A stretch of 10,826 nucleotides of DNA from SAR202 cluster bacterium (GTDB taxonomy: Bacteria; Chloroflexota; Dehalococcoidia; Lucifugimonadales; UBA1123), in the NCBI GenBank assembly GCA_030743915.1, contig JASLRP010000450.1:1-10826 (forward strand), written 5' to 3'. This document shows positions 1 to 6,292 of this stretch, piece by piece (within the stretch, counting starts at the first letter, position 1; the number at the start of each line of letters is the position of its first letter). Position numbers and translations under genes: made by a program. Below the pieces are notes generated by a model, which was given only the letters and a program-made list of their open reading frames with translations, was not told where the DNA came from and searched no databases.

Positions 1-1362
1 TCACAGTTGAAACCCGGTGACATCATCGAGTTCAACTCTCTGATAATCGGAGGATTGATCGAAGAATGGGGCGGTGTGATCCGGGTGAGACCGCCCGTGG
101 CTGATGACTATAGAGCGATCAAGGACGCGGTATCTGAAGCCGCCGCAAACTCCGATATCGTGCTGGTCAACGCCGGTTCATCCGCAGGTTCGGAGGACTA
201 CACCGCCAAGATAGTGGCCGATCTGGGCGAGCTTGCCGTTCACGGAGTGGCCGTGCGCCCAGGACACCCCGTGGTGTTGGGTGTGGTGAAAGGCAAACCT
301 ACTCTCGGAATTCCAGGATATCCGGTGTCTGCGGCGCTGTCGTGCGAACTGTTCGTCAGACCATTGATAGAGAAGGCGCTGGGAGTCAGGGCGCCATCCC
401 GAAACACAACGAAGGCAACGCTTGCTCGGAACGTGCATTCTCCCCTGGGTGAGGACGAATACCTTCGAGTCAAACTGGGCAGAGTCCGAGACCGCATGAT
501 CGCGACTCCCATTCAACGAGGGGCCGGGGTCATCATGTCTCTGGTGCGTGCGGACGGTCTGGTGAAGATTCCCCGCCTCAGTGAAGGTGTTGAAGCCGGA
601 TCACGGATTCGCGTCGAGTTGTTGAGGCCGTTGGAGGCGATTGAAAACGCAATCGTCGCAACCGGAAGCCACGACCTGGTGCTTGACCTCATTGCCAGCA
701 AATTGACCGGCTCTGGCGGCGTGTCGTTCACAAGCTCCAATGTCGGCAGTTTGGGAGGTCTCAGGGCCATAGATCGCGGAGAGGCCCATCTTGCAGGCAC
801 TCACCTGCTGGACGAGAGGACTGGCGAATACAACGTCTCGTATCTGCGCCGTTACGTTCGAAACCAGGGTGTTGTGCTGGTGAACCTCGCCCATCGGGTG
901 CAGGGATTTATCGTCAAGCCGGGAAATCCCGCCAGGATTCGGTCGCTGGAAGACCTGACCAGAAATGACGTGGTGTTCGTCAATCGACAAAGAGGTTCTG
1001 GGACAAGGGTCCTTCTCGACTACAAGCTGGCCCAGGCCGAAATTAACTCCGAAGACATAGCCGGCTACCAGCGCGAGGAGTACACCCACCTGGCGGTCGC
1101 CGCTGCCGTCGCTGGCGGAAAAGCAAACGTTGGTCTGGGCATCCTGTCTGCGGCTCGCGCCATAGGGATGGATTTCATCCCCATGTTTGAAGAACGTTAT
1201 GATCTCGCAATTCCGGAAGACGTGTATGAATCCGAACTTCTCGCGCCGATGCTGGAGCTAATTCAATCACAGGATTTTCGGGCTGAGGTGGAATCGCTGG
1301 GAGGTTATGACGCATCACAAATGGGAGAGGTGATCGCCCGAATTACTGGCTCGCAAAAATGA
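1..1362 (+). CDS. moeA: MoeA-like molybdopterin molybdenumtransferase fused to a PBP-like domain (5'-truncated by window edge)
   Basis: This is the C-terminal part of a MoeA/gephyrin-E family protein, which inserts molybdate or tungstate into adenylylated molybdopterin in the cytoplasm. The frame is open from base 1, and the N-terminal MoeA domains are missing, so the true start lies upstream; the TTG at base 7 is not a credible start. Counting from base 7, residues about 1-130 hold the MoCF-type fold: an NAGSSAGSEDY motif (the GGxSxGxxD-like loop), VRPGHPVVLG, and GIPGYPVSAAL in place of the GLPGNPVSA loop. Residues about 135-210 fit MoeA domain IV. Residues about 215-445 fit a periplasmic-binding/LysR-substrate-like domain (ATGSHDLVLDLI, GSLGGLRAIDRGEAHLAGTHL, RGSGTRVLLD). 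Such MoeA-PBP fusions are known in archaea and some bacteria; the domain is thought to bind an anion or metal oxyanion, which is inference here. It leads into mobA 31 bases downstream. Confidence 0.88.
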   Translation, partial: SQLKPGDIIEFNSLIIGGLIEEWGGVIRVRPPVADDYRAIKDAVSEAAANSDIVLVNAGSSAGSEDYTAKIVADLGELAVHGVAVRPGHPVVLGVVKGKPTLGIPGYPVSAALSCELFVRPLIEKALGVRAPSRNTTKATLARNVHSPLGEDEYLRVKLGRVRDRMIATPIQRGAGVIMSLVRADGLVKIPRLSEGVEAGSRIRVELLRPLEAIENAIVATGSHDLVLDLIASKLTGSGGVSFTSSNVGSLGGLRAIDRGEAHLAGTHLLDERTGEYNVSYLRRYVRNQGVVLVNLAHRVQGFIVKPGNPARIRSLEDLTRNDVVFVNRQRGSGTRVLLDYKLAQAEINSEDIAGYQREEYTHLAVAAAVAGGKANVGLGILSAARAIGMDFIPMFEERYDLAIPEDVYESELLAPMLELIQSQDFRAEVESLGGYDASQMGEVIARITGSQK

Positions 1363-1393
1363 GGTATGTTACGCTGATTTCACAGGCGTAATC

Positions 1394-2008
1394 ATGACAT
1401 CAAACAACGAAGTAACAGGCGTAATTTTAGCTGGGGGCATGAGCCGACGGCTCGGTCGAAACAAGGCGCTGGAACTGGTTGGGGGACACCCCCTTATTGA
1501 GCGTGTGATAGAGCGGGTTGGTTCCGTAGCCGGTCGGGTTCTGGCGGTTGTAAACGATGAACAACGAGCGTTGGAGTTGGGCCTTCCTTCGGAGGTAGAT
1601 TCTGTTGTGGACGAGTATCCTGACACCGGAGCCCTCGGCGGAATATACACCGGCCTTTCCACCGCCGCTACACCCTGGGTTCTTGTTGTCGCGTGCGATA
1701 TGCCCTTCTTGAATAAGAAGCTTCTGAGACATTTGTTGGAACATCGCCAGAATTCAGATGCCGTGGTACCGATTTTGGACGGAAGGCCCGAACCGACCCA
1801 CGCTGCGTACTCAAAGGTCTGCATTCCTCACATCCGCAGCAAGATCGAAAATCGACAGTTGAAGATTTCAGGATTTTTCGACGATGTGACCGTAAACTGC
1901 GTTCCTCAGCAAGAAGTTGAGCGGTTTGATCCCCATAGGCTCAGCTTCTTCAACGTTAACACTCCGGATGATCTCGACAGGGCCAATCGACATGCTGATG
2001 AACACTGA
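1394..2008 (+). CDS. mobA: Molybdenum cofactor guanylyltransferase MobA
   Basis: MobA transfers GMP from GTP to Mo-molybdopterin, giving the MGD cofactor that formate dehydrogenases of the DMSO-reductase family need. The 204-residue length is normal for the family. Residues 9-24 carry the nucleotide-binding signature GVILAGGMSRRLGRNK (LAGGxSxRxGxxK). VVACDMPF with Asp102 is the typical metal-binding aspartate segment, and RPEPTHAAYSK matches the later conserved region. The ATG at 1394 is the only plausible start; AGG at 1384-1386 gives a modest ribosome site 7 bases upstream. The last 17 bases overlap the moaD-like gene, which suggests translational coupling. The neighbouring fdhA is the obvious client, while the AOR would not need the guanylylated form. 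Confidence 0.93.
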   Translation: MTSNNEVTGVILAGGMSRRLGRNKALELVGGHPLIERVIERVGSVAGRVLAVVNDEQRALELGLPSEVDSVVDEYPDTGALGGIYTGLSTAATPWVLVVACDMPFLNKKLLRHLLEHRQNSDAVVPILDGRPEPTHAAYSKVCIPHIRSKIENRQLKISGFFDDVTVNCVPQQEVERFDPHRLSFFNVNTPDDLDRANRHADEH

Positions 2009-2330
2009 AAACCTTGATGCCGCAACTCAAATAAAAAGGGCTGAACCCAACATCGTGTCAGTCACGATCCGGTTGTTCGGAACTGCGAAACAGGCCGCTG
2101 CACTGACTCGATTTGTCATTGATGCGCCGTCGAGATGCTCAGTCCGTCAGTTAACCTGCCTGGTTCAGGAGGCGGTTCCCGCTCTCGTCGGCCCGGTGAT
2201 CGACAAAGACACTCTTGAATTGAAACCCAGCCACACTTTCAATCACAACGGGACGCTCTTCATCGAAGATAGCGTGATTTTGCGCACGGGAGATGAAATT
2301 CTCCTGTTCTCAAGTCAGGCTGGAGGCTGA
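1992..2330 (+). CDS. moaD: MoaD/ThiS-family sulfur carrier protein
   Basis: This is a small beta-grasp sulfur carrier, probably the small subunit of molybdopterin synthase, which carries a C-terminal thiocarboxylate used to build the pterin dithiolene. From the ATG at 1992 it is 112 residues. The sequence runs VSVTIRLFGTAKQAA near the N-terminus to GDEILLFSSQAGG at the end; the terminal Gly-Gly is the family hallmark and is exactly at the C-terminus. AGGG at 1979-1982 lies 9 bases before ATG 1992; a second in-frame ATG at 1998 is also possible. The frame is open further upstream to 1917, but that part lies inside mobA and adds nothing family-like. The first 20 or so residues precede the beta-grasp core and look like a short extension. 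Its position next to an AOR gene suggests it may serve tungstopterin synthesis for that enzyme; this is inference. Confidence 0.85.
   Translation: MLMNTENLDAATQIKRAEPNIVSVTIRLFGTAKQAAALTRFVIDAPSRCSVRQLTCLVQEAVPALVGPVIDKDTLELKPSHTFNHNGTLFIEDSVILRTGDEILLFSSQAGG
2322..2326 (+). promoter_or_regulatory. Shine-Dalgarno site for the AOR gene, inside the moaD Gly-Gly codons
   Basis: GGAGG lies 6 bases before the GTG start at 2333 and decides that start. It is formed by the two C-terminal glycine codons (GGA GGC) of the MoaD-like gene, so the conserved diglycine tail and the downstream ribosome site share the same bases. Confidence 0.75.
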
Positions 2331-2332
2331 GC

Positions 2333-4177
2333 GTGCACGGGTACCACGGGAAAGCCTTGATCGTTGACCTGACGACGCGAACGACCGATTGGGAAGCGAT
2401 CCCGGAGTCGATACTCAGGAGATTCATCGGCGGCACGGGTCTGGGAGCATACCTGCTCTACCGACACTGCCCTGCCGGCATTGACCCACTGCACCCCGAC
2501 AACCCCCTGATCTTCGTCGGCAGCCCACTGGTGGGCAGTCGGCTGACCACATCCAGTAAATTCGCGGTTCTGACAAAATCACCCCTGACAGGCATGATTG
2601 GCGATTCTCTGTCATCCAGCTTTATCGCCGTCGAATTGAAAAAATCGGGCTGCGACGCGCTGATCATCAAAGGTCGGAGCGAAACGCCAACGTTTCTAAC
2701 GCTGTTGGATGGACAGGTTGGGTTCCATGACGCATCCCATCTCATGGGCCTGAACACGTTCGAGACCGAGAACGCCGTCAAGGATCAGGTTGGGCATTGG
2801 ACGCGCGTCGCCTCCATCGGTCCCGCCGGTGAGAAACTGGTCCGATACGCCAGCATTGCGAATGATGGTGGCCGCCAGGCTGGGCGCACAGGCACCGGAG
2901 CAGTCATGGGCTCGAAGAACCTGAAAGCAATCGGTGTGCGCGGGGGCGCCCTGCCTGGCGTTTACGATTCCGATGGACTGAATCAGGCTGCCCGCGATCT
3001 TTCAAGTCGGAGCATGGGTCCGGCCACAGAGAAGTACCGGACTCTGGGAACAATTGCCAACGTCGCGGTTTTCGACGCCCTGGGAACGCTCCCCACTCGG
3101 AATTTCCAGCAGACCACCTTCGAGGCGGCTCAGGCTGTCAGCGGCGAGGAGTTCCATGAGAATCATTTCGTCAAGAACTCCCACTGCGCCAATTGCACAA
3201 TCGGTTGCGAGAAGATTGTTGCCACCAAAGACAGCGGGAGCAAAAAACAGGGCCGCATGGAGTATGAAAACGCTTTCGCGCTGGGTTCGCTAATCGGCAT
3301 CGGGGACCCCAACACCGTGATTCGGGCTTCAGCATTTTGCGACGAGATGGGTATGGACACCATCAGCGCCGGAGCGACCATCGCGTGGGCTATGGAGTCC
3401 TTCGAACGCGGCCTTCTCACAACAGAGGACACCGGTGGGATTGATCTGAATTTTGGCAACACAGAATCAGCCCTGGAATGCCTTCGGATGATAGCCAATA
3501 GGGACGGAATTGGCGATCTGTTGGCGGAGGGCAGTCTCAGAGCGGCGCAGGTTGTCGGCAGCGGATCGGAGTCCTGGGCCATGCAGGTCAAGGGCCTCGA
3601 GATGCCCGGATACGAGCCACGTTCGTTGAAGACGATGGCCCTGGCGCTGGCCGTTAGCACAAAGGGCGCCTGTCACAATCGCGCTTCGGCTTATGAAGCC
3701 GATTTCTCAGCGGTTGTCGATCGGTTCTCAGCCGATTATTCGAGGGGCCAAATTACGATGGATGGAGAGGATTTCTCAGCTGTCCTCGACTCGCTGATAT
3801 GGTGCAAATTCCTGCGGAAGGCCTTTGATGACTTTTTCCAGGAGTCAGCCTCTGTTTATCAGCAGATCACGGGTTATCCAATGACGGCTGATGAATTGAG
3901 AACTGCGGGCGAGCGAATCAACAACATGAAAAAACTGTTCAATGTCCGGGAAGGCTGGCTCCGTGAAGATGACACTCTGCCAGTTCGGGCGCTGTCCGAG
4001 GAACTTGTGGATGGTGTCGGCAAAGGCGCGGCGTTGAGCCGAGAGGACCTGGATATGATGATCGCCAGCTACTATCGCGTTCGGGGATGGACGGTCGATG
4101 GGGACATCCCTGCATCAAAATTAGTTGAACTGGGCCTGGACGGAATCACCCAGGCTCACGAAGTGACCACCGCATAG
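2333..4177 (+). CDS. aor: Aldehyde:ferredoxin oxidoreductase family tungsten enzyme
   Basis: AOR enzymes oxidise aldehydes to carboxylic acids, or run in reverse on acids at low potential, using a tungsten bis-pterin centre and one [4Fe-4S] cluster in the cytoplasm. The 614-residue length is typical. The N-terminus (GYHGKALIVDLTT), the AGRTGTGAVMGSKNLKAI segment near residues 180-200 and EMPGYEPRS near 420-430 are AOR landmarks. The cluster ligands are C285-x2-C288-x3-C292 plus C491. The first pterin loop is intact (D337-E-M-G-M-D342). The second reads D486-S-L-I-W-C491, where the family usually has D-x-x-G-L-C. E310 and H448 are candidates for the catalytic Glu and His seen in the Pyrococcus enzyme. 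The GTG start follows the moaD stop by 2 bases. No signal peptide is seen. The genes 10 bases downstream encode a NuoEF-type diaphorase, so NAD(H) rather than only ferredoxin may be the partner. The substrate cannot be read from the sequence. Confidence 0.93.
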   Translation: MHGYHGKALIVDLTTRTTDWEAIPESILRRFIGGTGLGAYLLYRHCPAGIDPLHPDNPLIFVGSPLVGSRLTTSSKFAVLTKSPLTGMIGDSLSSSFIAVELKKSGCDALIIKGRSETPTFLTLLDGQVGFHDASHLMGLNTFETENAVKDQVGHWTRVASIGPAGEKLVRYASIANDGGRQAGRTGTGAVMGSKNLKAIGVRGGALPGVYDSDGLNQAARDLSSRSMGPATEKYRTLGTIANVAVFDALGTLPTRNFQQTTFEAAQAVSGEEFHENHFVKNSHCANCTIGCEKIVATKDSGSKKQGRMEYENAFALGSLIGIGDPNTVIRASAFCDEMGMDTISAGATIAWAMESFERGLLTTEDTGGIDLNFGNTESALECLRMIANRDGIGDLLAEGSLRAAQVVGSGSESWAMQVKGLEMPGYEPRSLKTMALALAVSTKGACHNRASAYEADFSAVVDRFSADYSRGQITMDGEDFSAVLDSLIWCKFLRKAFDDFFQESASVYQQITGYPMTADELRTAGERINNMKKLFNVREGWLREDDTLPVRALSEELVDGVGKGAALSREDLDMMIASYYRVRGWTVDGDIPASKLVELGLDGITQAHEVTTA

Positions 4178-4181
4178 AGGG
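4176..4181 (+). promoter_or_regulatory. Shine-Dalgarno site for the first nuoE-like gene
   Basis: AGAGGG overlaps the aor stop codon (TAG, 4175-4177) and sits 6 bases before the TTG at 4188. It supports the unusual TTG as the true start, since no ATG or GTG nearby has a comparable site. Confidence 0.65.
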
Positions 4182-4187
4182 ACCAAT

Positions 4188-4655
4188 TTGACGTCAGAAC
4201 GTAACACTTTGAGGCGTACGCTTCGAGAAATGTTCCCAAGACATCATGGGCAACTTTTGCCTGCTCTGCACTACCTTCAGAGCGAATTCGGCCACCTGCC
4301 TGATTGGGCAATGGAGGTCGTAAGCTGGCATCTCGGTATTCCAGCATCCGAGGTTTACGGCGCTGCCACTAGTTACACCGAACTTCGGATCGAAAAACCG
4401 GGAGACCACACCGTAATGGTTTGCGCCGGACTCAGTTGTCGAGCAAATGGAGCCAGCGAAATTCTCGAATCCCTGCAATCTCGATTTGATATACACCCAG
4501 GTTCGCCCACGGCTGATCAAGAGTTCGCATTAGAAGAAGTTCCTTGCAGTTTTGTGTGTGGCCTCGCCCCGACGATGGCGTTGGACGGCGTGTGGCATGG
4601 CAGAATAACCGTGGATCGTGCCAGGTCGCTCGTCGACGGAGCGGCGCGGCCATGA
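4188..4655 (+). CDS. nuoE: NuoE/FdsG-like [2Fe-2S] (thioredoxin-fold) subunit, first copy
   Basis: This is a 155-residue protein of the 24-kDa complex I subunit family, which carries one [2Fe-2S] cluster and works with a NuoF-type flavoprotein. The helical N-terminal part (REMFPRHHGQLLPALHYLQSEFGHLP) is followed by the thioredoxin-like domain. The cluster ligands are C79-x4-C84 (CAGLSCRANGA) and C120-x3-C124 (CSFVCGLAPTMALDG). The first motif differs from the usual CxGTxCHVRG of complex I and resembles FdsG of soluble formate dehydrogenases. It starts with TTG, supported by the ribosome site at 4176-4181, and its stop overlaps the next start as ATGA. Position before a NuoF and an FdhA gene gives the fdsG-fdsB-fdsA order, so it is most likely part of an NAD-linked formate dehydrogenase, perhaps shared with the upstream AOR. 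It is not part of a complex I operon here. Confidence 0.88.
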   Translation: MTSERNTLRRTLREMFPRHHGQLLPALHYLQSEFGHLPDWAMEVVSWHLGIPASEVYGAATSYTELRIEKPGDHTVMVCAGLSCRANGASEILESLQSRFDIHPGSPTADQEFALEEVPCSFVCGLAPTMALDGVWHGRITVDRARSLVDGAARP

Positions 4656-6241
4656 CCAATCAAAAAACTGCTGCTGCTTACCGCGAACTTGCCGCTTCCT
4701 CAATCGACCGCGTCTCCAGGAAATTCGCCAGCAAGTTCCGTGTCAACATCCAGTGGGGTCACTGCTCCGCGTCGGCAGGGGCAGAGAAAATCGCTGAAAC
4801 TCTGGCCGCCGCCCTTCCTGAATCCGCTGTTCTCGTCATTTCTGGGTGCGATGGAGCGTGCTACGAAGCGCCGGTAGTCACCGTCGGAAACTGCCGACAC
4901 GTCCGGGTGACGCCCGACGATATTTCAAGGATTGTAAGAAGCCTAGAATCTTGTGAAACTGCGTCAAGTTCAGACTCTCCGCCCTTCTTTAGCCCTCAGA
5001 CCCGCATCGCATTGGACGGATGCGGGACACTGGACCCTGACAACCTCGACGATTACATCAGCAACGGCGGTTACGCGGGCGCTGCCGCATCGCTGGCAAG
5101 CACGCCGGAAGAGGTGATCGAGGAGGTCAGGGCCTCTGGGTTGCGGGGTCGCGGCGGAGCCTATTTCCCCACGGCGTTGAAGTGGGAATCCGCTCGAAAA
5201 GTTCGCAGCACCCCCAGGTATCTTGTCGTGAACTGCGAAGAAGGCGAGCCTGGAATCTTCAAAGACCGGCACCTCATGGAGGGCGTTCCTCACCGTATTC
5301 TAGAGGGAGCGATCATCTCGTCGTATGCCGCCGGTGTCTCTGAAGCGATCATTTACATCAATGCCGAGGCCGATCTGTCTGCCCTACGCATGGAAGCGGC
5401 CGTTCGCGCCGCCGAAGATCGAGGTCTAATCGGCGAAAACATTCTCGGTTCAGGCTTCGATCTTCAGGTCGAGATACGGCGAGGGGCTGGCGGTTACGTT
5501 TGCGGGGAAGAAACGACCTTACTCAACACAATTGAAGGCTATCGGCGAGAACCTCGTTTGCGCCCTCCCTTCCCCACTGAGGCCGGATTGTGGGCCAAGC
5601 CAACGGTCATCAACAACGCTGAAACGCTGGCGAGTCTGCCTTTCATCCAGACGAATGGCGCTTCAGCATTGAGAGAGATCGGCACGGAGTCTGATCCAGG
5701 CACCAAGATTGTGAGCCTCAGCGGCATCATAAATCGTGCAGGCGTCGCTGAGGTTGAGATGGGAACAACCTTGCGAGCAATAATCGATCAGATCGGAGGC
5801 GGCCCAACAAAGGGCCGAGCCATCAGCATGTTGGGAGTTGGCGGGCCATCCAGTGGCATTCTGCCCGTATCCATGCTCGACACGCCCATCAAAGGCGGCA
5901 TGCTGCACGAGGCTGGAGTAATGCTTGGCGCAGGAGGCGTCATCGTTCTCGACGACCAAACAAGTCTTCTCGACGTCATGCGAAACCTTGCCGCGTACAA
6001 TGCCGACGAATCCTGCGGTAAATGCACCCCCTGCCGTGAAGGAACTCCCCGCATGGTTGAATTGGTGGACAAGATCGCAGCAGGAGACGGCAAGCCGCAG
6101 GACATCGAAGAGATGGAGTATCTCGCGACTGTGGTCAACTCTGCATCGTTGTGCGGTCTGGGCCAGGCGGCGGGCAATCCGATTCTCAGCGCGCTGCACT
6201 TCTTTGGAGATGAATTGGCGTCATTGACGACGGCTCCCTGA
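4652..6241 (+). CDS. nuoF: NuoF-like FMN/NAD(H)-binding diaphorase subunit, first copy
   Basis: This 529-residue flavoprotein would pass electrons between NAD(H) and the iron-sulfur chain of the adjacent enzyme. Start ATG 4652 overlaps the nuoE stop by 4 bases; an earlier in-frame start at 4544 lies inside nuoE and is not needed. Domain order: a thioredoxin-like domain (residues about 28-95) with C38 and C66-x3-C70; the FMN region with GRGGAYFPTALKW (166-178) and NCEEGEPGIFKDR (194-206); the NAD-binding stretch GAGGYVCGEET (278-288); and the C-terminal [4Fe-4S] site C455-x2-C458-x2-C461 with C501. Oddities: the first ligand of the N-terminal [2Fe-2S] domain appears to be Ile33 instead of Cys, and the FMN loop has Tyr171 and Ala175 where the family normally has glycines (GGAGFPTG). 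The EEGEPGIFKDR segment resembles complex I NuoF more than FdsB. The following fdhA (51-base gap) is the likely partner. Confidence 0.92.
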   Translation: MTNQKTAAAYRELAASSIDRVSRKFASKFRVNIQWGHCSASAGAEKIAETLAAALPESAVLVISGCDGACYEAPVVTVGNCRHVRVTPDDISRIVRSLESCETASSSDSPPFFSPQTRIALDGCGTLDPDNLDDYISNGGYAGAAASLASTPEEVIEEVRASGLRGRGGAYFPTALKWESARKVRSTPRYLVVNCEEGEPGIFKDRHLMEGVPHRILEGAIISSYAAGVSEAIIYINAEADLSALRMEAAVRAAEDRGLIGENILGSGFDLQVEIRRGAGGYVCGEETTLLNTIEGYRREPRLRPPFPTEAGLWAKPTVINNAETLASLPFIQTNGASALREIGTESDPGTKIVSLSGIINRAGVAEVEMGTTLRAIIDQIGGGPTKGRAISMLGVGGPSSGILPVSMLDTPIKGGMLHEAGVMLGAGGVIVLDDQTSLLDVMRNLAAYNADESCGKCTPCREGTPRMVELVDKIAAGDGKPQDIEEMEYLATVVNSASLCGLGQAAGNPILSALHFFGDELASLTTAP

Positions 6242-6292
6242 ACCCTCCACCCGATTCACACACCCCTCTTAATCATCACAGGAACACCGCCA

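Noticed and set aside
1343..1370. Possible promoter before mobA (TTACTG, 16 bases, TATGTT).
   Set aside because: Both boxes are poor matches and the 31-base gap suits readthrough from moeA.
1917..1991. Longer N-terminus for the MoaD-like protein.
   Set aside because: The extra residues overlap mobA, do not resemble the family, and ATG 1992 has an AGGG site at the right distance.
4544..4651. Longer N-terminus for NuoF1 starting at 4544.
   Set aside because: The extra 36 residues lie within nuoE1 in another frame, and the ATGA overlap at 4652 gives a natural coupled start.
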